Assembly: GCA_964017185.1 (NCBI GenBank) | Contig: OZ024880.1 | Span: 36,360,329-36,424,328 of the forward strand | Reading direction: 5' to 3' | Length of the DNA: 64,000 nucleotides | From: Rugalucina vietnamica | Lineage: Eukaryota; Mollusca; Bivalvia; Lucinida; Lucinidae | Part shown: positions 10,315 to 21,598 of the stretch, piece after piece | Layout of the letters: the number at the start of each line of letters is the position of its first letter | Position numbering within the stretch: position 1 is the stretch's first letter | Notes under the pieces: model-generated | Databases searched by the model: none | What the model saw: the letters and a program-made list of their open reading frames with translations, nothing else | Told to the model about the DNA's origin: nothing | Made by a program: the position numbers and the translations under genes

Positions 10315-10411
10315 GAATCTTACACAAGTGGTCATTTTATATGAAATGTATTAAACGAGCCTTCGGCGAGTTGAATAAATTTCATATGAAATGACCACGA
10401 GTGTAAGATTC
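10315..10411. repeat. Long hairpin (foldback) with GAATCTTACAC arms
   Basis: Arms of about 34 bases (GAATCTTACAC ... ATGAAAT and its inverse) surround a loop containing GAGCCTTCGGCGAG. A second pair, TTTTATCATATGAC near 10,414 and its inverse near 10,590, lies just outside, so this may be part of a larger miniature element ending near 10,604. The U6 copy is 58,258-58,354. Confidence 0.75.
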
Positions 10412-10910
10412 GTTTTATCATATGACTTTTATTTCATCGCCTTCGAAGTGGACATAATTATTTTCAATGAAAATTTACATTGTTGTTACGGACGTCGTTA
10501 ATGACGTTACGTATTCCCACAAGAGTTTTATTACACGTGTGGCCATACGATTTTTATGACGACGTTATCCACTGGAAAACAGCGACGTCATATGATAAAA
10601 TGCATTACCCGAACGTTGTCACATTCATTTTTATGCCAACATCATGACCACAACGTCATATTTTCTCCGATAAGTAATGTTGTGTTTTGTGGTTTTAACG
10701 AGTACGTACCATAACGGTACCATACCGCCGCAGTTCCGATACGCCACGTGCATACGTCAATCACATGTATAAGAATGCAACGCAGTAGGTATTCCTAATA
10801 CGCCACGTGTACGTAACGATTAAGTAATACGTCACGTAAAAACGTTGTAGAAATGTTGATCTTGTGTCATCAAACTGCATTTTACTAATTTTATAAGCAA
10901 TTTATACATA

Positions 10911-11112
10911 TGGCCCTTCGCATGAGAAAACCCAACAATCTATGATTTCGACCAGCTTTGACACAAACTGGCCTGTACAACCACAGAAGAAGGCCCAGAG
11001 AAGCTTGAAATTTTGAATTTTAGAAGAAGAGGGATAACACTTTCAGTGTAGCGAAAACAAAGGTGCTGATCAGCTATGCATTTACTGGACATCTGATCGG
11101 CGCTTTTGCTTT
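10911..11112 (+). repeat. Dispersed repeat family R, plus orientation
   Basis: Sequence from CGCATGAGAAAACC to GTAGCGAAAACAAAGGTGCTGATCAG. The same sequence occurs in opposite orientation in S units (18,640-18,815 and 34,905-35,100), in U6 at 59,061-59,240, and as a short piece near 33,740. No coding frame recognised. Confidence 0.6.
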
Positions 11113-11120
11113 CGCAGATG

Positions 11121-11124
<4 letters not shown>

Positions 11125-11158
<34 letters not shown>
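11125..11158 (+). repeat. Poly(T) tract
   Basis: An uninterrupted run of T. The U6 counterpart at 59,277-59,331 is interrupted by G and C. Probably the tail of an old minus-strand retroposon. Confidence 0.9.
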
Positions 11159-11161
<3 letters not shown>

Positions 11162-11730
11162 CTGCTGCTCATTACCATAAAATAAGCCCTTAAAATAAGA
11201 TTTTTTTTAAAACTTATGTTTTGAAATTCAATCGGTTTCTAAGCGACCAAAATGCAAAACGATCAAAGCCTCAGTACAAAGGTAGTATTGTGGTCCATCA
11301 TTCTGTAAAGAAGACGGCCACACATGTGACTAGTCACACATACGCCACAGGACCGCCAAAGATACGTCGTACGTACGCAGCTGGAGCAAGATATGTCCTT
11401 GGTCTCAGCGTACAAAGTCAATTCAAAATATCTTTATTCCCACATGCAAGGAAACACTAGAAAGAAACAATATTACACACAAGAAGCTCAACAATGACCA
11501 CAGACAGATCAAAGACCGAATAAGTATCGAAATTCACATGCGCACATCACTGATACCTGTCAGTAGCATTATGACTCGTCGGGCCATATTTACTATGATA
11601 TAATGGATTCATAACATTTTATAAACGTATCAAATCATATAATTCGTGTATCATAGATAGACCTTTACATGGATCTGGAAAAAGCTTCTGTGGTGTAGTT
11701 TTGCCAGGCAAAACATGGCCATGTGTTCCA

Positions 11731-11835
11731 CCCCGGGCTTCTATAGTTCTTCGGGCGAGACATTAAACCAAGATCCCGTCCTCGTGCGACCATAGCTGTT
11801 GACTGGGACATAAAAACCAAATCATCAAACCAACT
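11731..11835 (+). mobile_element. Old copy of the (CAAC)n-tail SINE
   Basis: CGGGCTTCT ... GACCATAGCTGTTGACTGGGAC ... ATCAAACCAAC aligns with the young copy at 3,230-3,331 but is more diverged. The U6 equivalent is about 59,911-60,010. A further fragment (GACATGACCGTAGCTGTTGA) lies near 15,010 and 62,285. Confidence 0.6.
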
Positions 11836-12054
11836 GAATGCACATGACTGTACCATATCTACTGTCCACATCATTCCATCACTTGGTCTTCCGATCAAAA
11901 TGACGACTTTTCCACCCAGAACTAGTATCCCTTGGTTTCAGCATATCGCTATTAGCGTTTAACTTTCCTATTGGTGTGCGGGTTGGAATTTAATTGTTTT
12001 AGTTCCTCACCATTTTTACGTTTTTACTTTTTAAGTGTACCTTACGTTCTAAGG

Positions 12055-12204
12055 AATGTCGGGACGGAGTCACCGCTTCCGCGGTTTTAACCAGCACTCT
12101 GGGCTAGATGTTAATATGTCTTACTCAAGGACACAGCACTATTCCACCAGTGGGGATCGAAACAAGGACCTCTCCATACGGAGTCCAACGCCACTGCGCT
12201 CCCC
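12055..12204 (-). mobile_element. tRNA-derived SINE inside the 7.6-kb element
   Basis: On the minus strand: GGGAGCGCAGTGGCGTTGG head, a B-box-like TTTCGATCCCC, then TGTGTCCTTGAGTAAG. Same family as the copy at 5,250-5,405 but a separate insertion. The U6 copy is at about 60,230-60,379. Confidence 0.7.
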
Positions 12205-12413
12205 TACTTTCTGAAGTCAACCACATATAGAATGAAGTCAATTGAATGGAAACGTCAGAAATGATTAAAATTTTACTGCAGATATATCGTCTGACTTCAA
12301 GCAGTATCAATATCATTAATATTACTTAAATATATAAATTAAACTATACGTATACTATGCACATCAAACGCAATTTGTGAACTACATTTGCAAGTCTCTG
12401 CACGTAATGAATA

Positions 12414-13307
12414 AAAAAGGCACAAGTAGGCAAAGATCAGGAAAAAGCGCAATCAGAAAAAGATTCCCACTCCAAAAACCGAGATGGGAAAAAACCAAAC
12501 TAACAATCAGGTACTTATACCATGAAACATATCGTAAGCCGAATGAGCAGCTATTTTCCCAATAGGTGGCCACTCAGTTACCTTAACTTAACTAAAAATA
12601 TGAAAACATACATAAGGCGCCAACAGCACAAAAAATTTTTTATACACTAAGACATAAAACAAAAAGAACCACCACAGAAGTATCGACTTGGAACGATCAG
12701 TAACACAAGTTACTGGCGGGCTTAAACCGGTTTTACATGGCCATAACCTCACCCTCAGCTTCTGCAGTGGTTCATAATATTTAGTTAGTTATTCGGTCCT
12801 CGTGGTGAATCTCTAACTAGTCAATGAATCATCAAGAACAAACAAATAAATCATGTAAAACATCCTGATGAATCAAGAACCAGGACTCACAGACTGAGTA
12901 AGCTGCCCGACGATGGAGATCCCTGGGCGCCGAATAACCTACTAACTCCGGAGCAAAAGAAAAACACCAGTTAGACCCCGGTGGGCCAAGCAACAGACAA
13001 GAAGCTCCGGCCCCAACCAACTAAAATGAATAGCTTTATGTCGGGGCCATCATAGAGTCTGACGCCCGACCCACCGGCGTGCAATTAAAGAAGGCAGCAC
13101 AGTTATCAACCATGATTGGGTTAAAAACTAAGCATGCAGACTGTCGCATAACATTCAAGTTATAACCTATACGTCTGTTACGTGTTATAATTTTTCTGAA
13201 CTGAAAAGAAAAATCATTAATTCCTTTAAGTTTCTTAAATTTGTAAACCAAGTCACCATAAAATTCAGGTTCCGAAAGGCCCTCACTTAAAAGCGTCTTT
13301 AACCCAA
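12414..13307 (-). mobile_element. 5'-truncated retroelement copy with RT relic
   Basis: Constant end at 12,416 (AAAGGCACAAGTAGG), truncated end at 13,305. U6 has the empty site (ATGAATAAAGGCTATAATT near 60,591), and AAA may be a 3-base target duplication. The U6 counterpart of the host element lacks it, so it inserted after the U1-U6 duplication. It is one of the younger copies and shows the longest undamaged 3' portion. Confidence 0.8.
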
Positions 13308-13308
13308 A
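13036..13308 (-). pseudogene. Reverse-transcriptase C-terminal fragment
   Basis: The minus strand encodes GLKTLLSEGLSEPEFYGDLV, then RIGYNLNVMRQSACLVFNP, then FNCTPVGRASDSMMAPT and a stop. I recognise this as the end of a reverse-transcriptase-like protein abundant in bivalve, coral and lancelet genomes; its class (Penelope-like or other) cannot be settled here. The catalytic YxDD region lies upstream and is missing because the insertion is 5'-truncated at 13,307. The open frame continues to 13,401 only by running into host sequence, which is not part of the protein. Confidence 0.7.
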
Positions 13309-13309
13309 G

Positions 13310-14250
13310 GCTATAATTAAGCGGTTCAACCTTTCGACAAGAACTTGCAAGCAAAAAATTTCGAAAAAGCAAACCTTACGGCGATACTGACGTGACGTCA
13401 CAAATTAAGACGCATGATCAAAACTTGCAGGTCTGCTTAAATTGGAAAACCAAAATCATGCTTAAGCAACTGTTTAGTAATCAAAACAAAGAAAACAAAA
13501 CATTTACCAAATTAAATCGCCGAGAAATAAAGATCTTTGGTTTTTGAATTTGACGCTTTTTCCTTTGCTCCTACATTATCGCCTTACAATTACGTTTCTA
13601 ATAATCGGAACTGAGTTTAAATGCCTGGTGCATACCAATATGTTAAACAAAATGTCCTATCTTGGCTTCATAACGTGAGCTTAAATAATGAGTTTTACGT
13701 CAGCGCTGTCTCACTAGCATGACGCGTTATGGGCCCTGAAACTTTCAAGTGTTATTCGCCACTGTATTGGCTACATTGTGCTTTGTCTGTCTTGTTTCGT
13801 TTTTCTGAAAATCAATGGAAACCAAGTAACCCGAAATTAAGACAATTTCGACCAACTGACGACACGTTGACGTCGTTTTTTTTCGGCTGGTAAAGTTTGT
13901 ACCGAAAAAGACCAATTTCATATGTCACATTATCAACAACGTTGATAAACAAGGGATGAAAAGGATGTGTCTAATGGACTAAACAAAAGTCAGTTGTTTG
14001 CATTGTGTTCAGTGGTTGAGAATTTTGCCTTCACACCCTTTCTGTATTTCTTGGTTGCTCCAAAAACCTCTTTAAATAATGGCGTTTTTAAATTCATCTT
14101 ATCATGACCCTATTCTTGTCATTTAAATGAAAGAAATATCCAAAATTGCTCTAAGATGATCAAAAATGTATAAAACATCAAAAGTTGCTAAATTTATTTT
14201 GCATAGTATAGTTTTGATATAGATCTTCATTTATTTCACTGATATGAAGA
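13310..14250. other. Interior of the 7.6-kb element, no feature seen
   Basis: AT-rich sequence, nearly identical in U6 at 60,594-61,530. No coding, inverted-repeat or RNA signal recognised. Confidence 0.5.
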
Positions 14251-14254
14251 TGGA

Positions 14255-14660
14255 CCCGGTGGAGCCACGTTTTTGCTGTGTTCCACTATGCAGGCCGGTG
14301 GATCCCGGTGTTACTTCGGTAAACCCCGATGTTAAACCGGATGGTTGTCAACGATGGTGTCGGTGACGACCGGGCCAAAAATGGGCTTCACGGTGGGCAA
14401 ACTTTTACATGCCCGGTTCATCATGAAGGAGCCCCGATGAAGGCCCAGCTTGTGTCGAATAGCACGGTGTCGTCTTAATTACCCCCAGTTACGATGGATC
14501 ATCCCGGTTTATCATGCTCGAACGGTTTGTCCCGATGTCGCACAGTTCTGCACCGAAATGTCCCGGCTTGCCACGCAAGTCCACGGTGGCGCTATGGTTC
14601 TATCCCGGTCCGACACGATTTGTCCTAGTTAACCGTAGATAATCCCGGGCAGTTAGAACA
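14255..14660. repeat. CCCGGT-rich short-period repeat block
   Basis: A GC-rich island in AT-rich DNA with CCCGGT/CACGGT words recurring every 15-35 bases (CCCGGTGG, TCCCGGTTTATC, CCACGGTGG). Frames across it are short and unlike any known protein. Probably a degenerate tandem repeat. The U6 copy is 61,533-61,935. Confidence 0.55.
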
Positions 14661-15171
14661 TGGCTTAAGCATCTCCCCAACACCTCCGAGCATTAAACCG
14701 TCTTCTACTGTGTAAGTTAGCACCGTACGTCTTTGCCTAAGATAATAATATAAAACAACTATAATTTCAATGAGGTAATCTTGTGCAAACAAGCAAAATT
14801 AGTAGCAGAGGACAGATCTGCAGCAAGATAACTACGATAACTACTTCCGAGCAGTGTTCTTTAACAAGGCATTTTTAAGCTTCGCATAATACTGGTTGAC
14901 ACCCAGAAACCCAGGAACCGCTGGCGTCGTTCCAACATGGCTGAAAAATCGTTGATAGGTGACATGAAGTCAGAACCAAACAAAGCCCAATACTACCTAC
15001 TCACCGTCCCGACATGACCGTAGCTGTTGAATGTGACGTAAAGCATCAAGCAAACTCGTTGAGAAAGACCGTATCTTAAGTTAGGTTGGCACTCCATTTC
15101 TGAGACTCTAAGTTAACAAACACGTTTTAACCTACGCTGTAAATGACCAAACACCTAGGTATAAAACAAGA

Positions 15172-16237
15172 ACGCCGCGGAGGTCGATATCGCACCTGCA
15201 CCGGGCAAAATAACTTAAAACGTGAAATATAGGTCGACAGCACCACGTTAAGGTGTGTTCTGAAAGGGAATGTTAAGGACATTTACTATGCAAGCTTTCA
15301 CACTCGCAGTTATCACTGATGCAGAAAAAAAACAAACTTCGACATTAAAATTAACAAAGTCAATGGACCGTAAAATATAGTTCAAGGTCAGCGGGTCAAG
15401 GTGCGTGCTTGAAGGGTATGTCAAGGGCAATTACTTTACAAGGTTTTAGACTCGCAGCTATCACTGATGTTGAGAAAACCAAACTGACAATTACTATGCA
15501 AGGTTTCACGCTCGCAGCTATTACTGATGCAGAGAAAACAAAACTTTGACATAAAAATCAACAAAGTCAATGGACCATGAAAAATATGGCAAGGTCAGCG
15601 GATCAAGGTGCGTGCTAGAATGGTATGTCAAGGACAATTACTATGCGAGGTTTCACCCTCGTAGCTATCATTGATGTCGAGAAAACCAAACTTCGACGTA
15701 AAAAATTTCAAAGTCAGTAGACCGTGAAATATAGGTCAAGGTCAGCGGGTCAAGGTGCGTGCTTGAAGGGTATGTCAAGGGCAATTACTTTGCAAGGTTT
15801 TAGACTCGCAGCTATCACTGATGTTGAGAAAACCAAACTTCGACGTAAAAATTTTCAAAGTCAGTGGACCATGAAATATAGGTACAGGGTACTAGGTCAA
15901 GGTGCGTGCTTAAAGTGTATGTCAAGGACAATTAGTATGCAAGGTTTCAGACTTGCAGCTATCACTGATGTCGAGAAAACCAAACTTCGACGTAAAAATT
16001 TTCAAAGTCAGTGGACCGTGAAATATAGGTCAAGGGTACTGGCTCAAGGTGCATGCTTGAAGTGTATGTCAAGGACAATGACTATGCAAGGTTTCAGACT
16101 TGCAGCTGTCATTGATGTCGAGAAAACTAAACTTCGACGTAAATGTTGACGGACGGACGGACGAACGAACGAACGAACGTACGGACGGACGGAAATTTGA
16201 ACTCCTATATCGCACCCTGCTATAAGCAGGTGCGATA
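15172..16237 (+). mobile_element. Tandem-core element (pearl/Helentron-like), U1 copy
   Basis: Left end GCCGCGGAGGTCGATATCGC, then about six to seven monomers of roughly 147 bases (CAAGGTTTCAGACTCGCAGC ... GAGAAAACCAAACTTCGACG), then a GGAC/GAAC microsatellite (16,149-16,193), then a terminal hairpin (TATCGCACCCTGCT / AGCAGGTGCGATA, 16,208-16,237). Left and right ends share inverted TATCGCACCTGC. A tandem core, a microsatellite and a 3' hairpin are the architecture of bivalve pearl-type, Helentron-associated non-autonomous elements. The open frame at 15,724-16,149 exists because the monomer length is a multiple of three. Confidence 0.7.
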
Positions 16238-16239
16238 AT

Positions 16240-17357
16240 GACAAAATTAGTCACGAATATTTAGTACCCAGATAGCTAGGGCGGAAATGATGAAAGTGGT
16301 TACGAAATTACCTTGATGTGGAATGGTTGTAATTAGGTACGAAATGAACAAAAAATATGTACGAAAAGACCGAAGTGGCTTTCGAAATGACATGGGTTGG
16401 AAAAAAAATATATCCGGGTACGAAATGATTGGACACCATAGTGAAAATAAATGAAAATCTATCACTCAATGAAAAATTTACCTCAGCCCTCTCAAAAGGT
16501 CTTGGTAGCATCTCTGTCTGACTTTCACTAACAATGCCTAAAACGATAAAATCATGCATCATGACCCGGTATGAATGTATAATATGAATGCATTGTTGTT
16601 ACTGGTTATAGGCATCGAAAAGTATGATGATCTGTGATTATCGAAATCTCAATGTACAGCTCGACACTGCTACTTCCCTTTGAGAAGCGAATACTTGTCG
16701 TAATTAGCCAATACCCGTATCGAACCTCAAATAAAATATATCTACAGTACATGCAATAAAATCGTGTCTCTATACCACTTCCAACTGTTATACAATATCT
16801 AAATTGGATGGGAGACAAGGCTCTATTCTACAGATTTATATATACGCCCATCCATGGGGCATCTCAGTGGCTCCTTAAGCAGGATGCGTATACATGTAAA
16901 CGAGTGTTATTATTTAGTTTTATGTTTGAAAAACAGAACTGATACTGAACCCTTACCAAATGTCTAGAAGTTTTGAAGCCGCCTCGCCATGGGACCTGCA
17001 TAACATTCCTCCTGTTCCCCGCTTCCCATCTCCTCCATATTCCTTTAGATTTTAATATTTTTTGCTTCCGCATTCAGGTATTGACGAACCGCTCATTGCT
17101 ACATGTTGTTCATATTTTATTGATGACGCGAGACTATGTGAGTGCACAAGCCTACTACGGTACCTCGCTTTAAGTCACGCCTAGAACTCTTTATAATATT
17201 TGCGGTAGAATCGAAAAATGTAAATGAAGCAAAATTAAGGTATTTCCCTTAACTTTAGTCCAAATTAAGGCGCGTAAATGACAGTTTTAATACCCATGTT
17301 TAGCCATCATTTTAGCATAAAACTTATGACTAACAATTTTTTTACCATATGAAATTG
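16240..17357. other. Right part of the 7.6-kb element, no gene seen
   Basis: Near 16,270-16,430 the word TACGAAATGA recurs at irregular spacing (also TACGAAATTA and TACGAAAAGA), a weak tandem pattern. Otherwise featureless. The first 760 bases are matched in U6 (63,480 to window end). Confidence 0.45.
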
Positions 17358-18850
17358 ATTGAAAATGTACTGTGGCTTTAAACTGTAAATGTAATCATAA
17401 ACTACTTGCCAAATAACAAAATTGAAAGGTAAAAATGAATATATGTTTTAGGGCAAAATACAATTATTTGCAAAAACTATTTTTTTCAAAATTTTGATCA
17501 TATTTGCCTAGTACATCTCCGAGAATATAAACACCCAACGCGTTAACACTCATTAAGATTAGAACGTTTATCAAGTCGAGCGTCAATGTGCCGGACAGAC
17601 CTGCATTTTTATCTTCATCTTAATCGGAACCAGATTATTGCTACCAGCTTCTGGTTTTCTTCTCGGCTAATAAACACATGTTGAGGAAATAGACTCAGTT
17701 ATTGTGTCTGGGTAAAAACATTTAAGTACATTTTTGTACGAGAAATTTTACGGAATTAATCCCGTCAGATGATTGTGTCTGGCAAAAACATTCACTTAAG
17801 ACTGTAGCAAAGAATAATATTGTATGATTCAGCAAGTTTGACGTTTGGTTTTGCATGTATTTCATATTAGAGAAAAATGTTTTCTAAGGGCAAACATGTA
17901 ATAGTCAATTTAAAATTGTGACCAGACATAACGCATTTTAATGAACGTGTACCCCAAACAAATATACTCGGATAACAACAAAACACAAGCAAGTCGATTT
18001 CAATGAAATGTTGGTTACTGGACATGGTCCTTTAACCAACACATTTCTTTTTCAGCATTTCTCATAATAACTATGTTATGCATTTTTGTGCTTAAAAGAT
18101 TGAATGCCGTGTATCAAAGATGAAGACGCTAATGATTTAGGTGTAATTGGACGTTAACAATTTGGCACTGCTTAAAATCCACATAAAACGAGGTTAATGG
18201 AAATATTGACATCAAAATGTTTTGCAATTCAAATATAGTTCTGTCGTAAACGTGTTGACTGCAACAGTGATCGAACGCGATCAGATCATAAGCCAGGTTG
18301 TAATGCTTGAAGTACTAAATAAAATATCCAAAATATCTAAACGAAGTGAGAACACAAATTGTCCATTTTAGCTTACCTGAGTGAGACTAAGGCCACAAAA
18401 TAAGCATATAGGATGTTACCCGATCCAGCATCTGTCCGTCCGTCCGTCTGTCCCTACATTAGTATATCAAATTAGAATATCTCTGACATCAGAAGGTTAA
18501 ACACTATCAAATATGTTACACTGTCAAATGTAATGCATGATGTTGTGAACATTCTAGCAACTTTAATTTTGACCAGCTTTATTGACGTTCAGCCTGATGG
18601 GACCATCGACTGCAGGGTAAGATGCCTTTGTGTGTCTTAGAAAATCCCCAGTAACTGCACAACTGATCAGTGCCTTTGTTTTCGCTACACGGATAGTACA
18701 ACTGCTCTTCTAGTAAAATCCAAACTGTCAATGCTATAGCCTGTTTCCCTGACTGTACAGGCCGGTTTGTGTCGCACCTGGTCGGAAACCCTAAAGACCG
18801 GTTTTCTCATTATTTGCTATTTTAATTGTGTGTCTATACTTATATTGGAG

Positions 18851-19400
18851 AAAAACGTTAAGGCAATTGTGCTTTAAATACAATATAAAAGAATCGAACC
18901 ACTTTAAGATTACAGTTTTTTGTTTCTTCTTGTAATACTTTCAGTCATTTGTTTTTCGTAAAAGCCAAGTACCCGATGACACGTTTTCCAAATGACAAGC
19001 TGTCCAGTACACGAACAGATTTCCTGAAAATTGAACAATAATTATACTAATATTTTTTACAGGTCATTGACTTGCTGTTGCCACTATCCATCCTTATTTT
19101 ACTTTGATTACAATATAAAAGAATCTAGACAAAAACGTTAAGGCAATTGCGCTTTAAATACAATATAAAAGAATCGAACCACTTTAAGATTACAGTTTTT
19201 TGTTTCTTCTTGTAATACTTTCAGTCATTTGTTTTTCGTAAAAGCCAAGTACCCGATGACACGTTTTCCAAATGACAAGCTGTCCAGTACACGAACAGAT
19301 TTCCTGAAAATTGAACAATAATTATACTAATATTTTTTACAGGTCATTGACTTGCTGTTGCCACTATACATCCTTATTTTACTTTGATCACCTATGTGTT
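18851..19400 (+). repeat. 280-bp recent tandem duplication
   Basis: The word AAAAACGTTAAGGCAATTG starts at 18,851 and again at 19,131. The two 280-base copies differ at only a few positions. In U4 only a 60-base remnant of the duplicated junction remains (35,145-35,250), so the duplication predates U2-U4 divergence or was partly lost there. Confidence 0.85.
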
Positions 19401-19574
19401 ATCTGTTACGTTTGTCTGCTGCTCTGCTTTAACAGTTTTTTTTCTGTTTGCTTTGTGGAGGACAACATGACGATTATCTAACTGGAAAAGAACTGATTGT
19501 TTTGATGACGTGTTATGAAACCATGATATTATTTTACATGTATGTCTGTGTTGGGATGTTTACCTTGAGCTATA

Positions 19575-20366
19575 GTTCACGGCCTTGCTAGTTTTTACGT
19601 AGAAGTTTGGCTTTCTCTGCATCGGTGATAGCCGCGAGTGTGAAACCTTGCATAGTAATTGTCCTTGACATACCCTTCAAGCAAGCCCTTTGACCCAGTG
19701 CTCTTGTCCTATATTTCACGGTCCATTGACTTTATTTTTTACGTCGAAGTTTGGTTTTCTCTGCATCAGTGATACCTGAGAGTGTGCAACCTTGCATAGT
19801 AATTGTCCTTGACATACCCTTCAAGCACGCACCTTGACCTATATTTCACGGTCCATTGACTTTGTTAATTATACGTCGAACATTTGTTTTCTCTGCATTG
19901 GTGATACCTGCGAGTGTGAAGCATTGCATAATAATTGTTCTTGACATACCTTTCAAACACCTTGACCCGGTGCCTTTGATCTATATTTCACGGTCCAATG
20001 AATTTGTTTATTTTTGAGTAAAAGTTTGGTTTTCTTTGCACCTGTGATCACTGCGAGTGTCAAACCTTGCGTACTTATTGTCATAGATTGACCTTTCAGG
20101 CACGCACCCTGACCCGTTGCCCTTTACCTATATTTCATGGTCCATTGACTTTATTATTTTTTACATCAAAGTTTGATTTTCTCTGCACCTAAGGTATCTG
20201 CGAATATGAAACCTTGCATAGTAATTGTTCTTGACATACCCTTTAAGCGCACACCTTGACCTGATGCATATCCTTTAAGTACACACCTTGACCTGGTGCC
20301 CTTGACCTATATTTCACGTTTTTGATTATTTTGCCTGATGCAGGTGCGATATCGACCTCCGCGGCG
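19575..20366 (-). mobile_element. Tandem-core array, reverse orientation (U2)
   Basis: About five monomers of 130-150 bases (CCTTGCATAGTAATTGTCCT, CACGGTCCATTGACTTT) end at TGCAGGTGCGATATCGACCT near 20,337-20,356, the inverse of the left end of the element at 15,172. The microsatellite and hairpin end are missing on the other side, so the copy is truncated. Confidence 0.7.
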
Positions 20367-21568
20367 TTCATGTATTATATATTTTTCAACCGATTTAACT
20401 TAAATAAGTCATTTTCACATATAAAATGGAATGTAAACTGACATAGACAAGTCATATTTTGGAGTGCGAGCCCAAGAACGTTGTAATATGCTCAAACGCG
20501 GTTTAAAATAGATACTATAAGTTAAGTACGCTAAAATTGGTTGACGCCAGTTTTGAAGACCTTTGAGGTGCACACGCACTTTAAATACGTAAGAGTATAA
20601 AAAGCCCTATATACTGACAAATAGCGCATTATTATAATTCTTATGGTAATCGGTTTGGTTCTTAAGTAATTTCCCTGAATGACGCCGAGACGTTAGACGT
20701 GTATAGAATGCATTTAAACCCTTATATGTAATTGTTTTCTGCGATGCATTTTTAAAAATAATAAAAACACTCTAATTACAAAGTACGTTTAATGTAACAG
20801 TTGATTTCTCTTAGAGAAGACACATTATAAAGTACGTACGACCGAAAACCATTTGTATGAGTCTCGTGGGAAAAGTGCATGCAAAGTTTCCAATCAAGTC
20901 TGTGCAACCTAGAACTGTACAGAGGCTTGAAATTACAGATTGAAAACAAGATTGCACCATTGTAATTACAGGAAGAGAAACCAAAGACACTGACATATTG
21001 GTAAAGTTTTTAGAAAAACATTAAAAAGGAATTATTGACATCAAAGTTATACTGGAGGCACTTATCTTGACAGGAAAAGTTTATATATGTTATTTACTAA
21101 AGAAGGCACTTCTTTAGGCTTTCAACGTATCAATAAAATTAAGGCATCTAAACTTTGAGCAGACAATGACACATTTCGATGAAATCTAGTTTAAATTTTG
21201 GGAGAAATGAAGAAAATATATCAACGGTCTGGGACATTCAAACGACGATCTATTGGCTGTCATTGGTATCAAGTAATATATGGAACAGGGCGTCGGTACC
21301 GGAATATGAAGTGGTGAAATAAACAAGTGGCCGGTTCAAATGGCTTGTTTCAAACCCTCACATATCTTTCCATTACCATTGTTAATTTCATCATTTGATT
21401 TTTACATGGATTACGCAATTTACGCAATTTACTCGTAGTTTGTGTATCCTCCATGTGTGTTGCGTCGATGGAACATTATATATAACTATCGCGCCATAAT
21501 ATTTTATATTTTATGTTCGACTTTATCAAGTGGTTTATCAAAATGAATTTAGTGTTGGCTTGTCTGGG

Positions 21569-21598
21569 GAATAATAATAATAATAATAATAATAATTA
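21569..21598 (+). repeat. (AAT)n microsatellite (U2)
   Basis: The U2 allele of the unit-end trinucleotide locus. Confidence 0.9.

Larger units (their letters stand above)
9783..17377. mobile_element. 7.6-kb composite insertion with 20-bp inverted ends at TTAA
   Basis: The left end AGCCACAGTACATTTTCAAT (9,783-9,802) is the exact inverse of the right end at 17,358-17,377. TTAA flanks both sides (9,779-9,782 and 17,378-17,381), and U3 has the empty site with a single TTAA at 32,628-32,631. TTAA duplication is typical of piggyBac-type integration. No transposase frame is visible. The interior is filled with a MITE, a foldback, SINEs, a retroelement copy, a CCCGGT block and a tandem-core element. 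U6 carries the same insertion from 57,727 onward, with the flanking TTAA mutated. Confidence 0.75.
1..17627. repeat. Macro-unit U1 (long form, left edge open)
   Basis: First long copy of the tandemly duplicated segment. It shares order and sequence with U3, U5 and U6: entry block, reverse-transcriptase relic, tRNA-SINE, GTCGTACGA block, 0.8 kb insert and trinucleotide microsatellite at 9,080. It is closest to U6, with an offset near 48 kb that shifts only where one copy carries an insertion. The unit is inflated by a foldback element (1,584-3,462) and a 7.6 kb TTAA-flanked composite insertion (9,783-17,377). No host gene is visible. Confidence 0.8.

Noticed and set aside
15808-15830. Hammerhead core in tandem monomers (CACTGATGT ... 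GAGAAAAC)
   Set aside because: The core reads CUGAUGU, lacking the invariant A, and no stem II can form between it and the GAAA word.
15222-16147. CRISPR-like array
   Set aside because: Monomers are contiguous and diverged, with no unique spacers, and the DNA is eukaryotic.
15724-16149. Longest frame (about 141 codons) as a repeat protein
   Set aside because: It runs exactly through the 147-base monomers, is part of a mobile element, and lacks promoter or splice context. It is open because the period is divisible by three.
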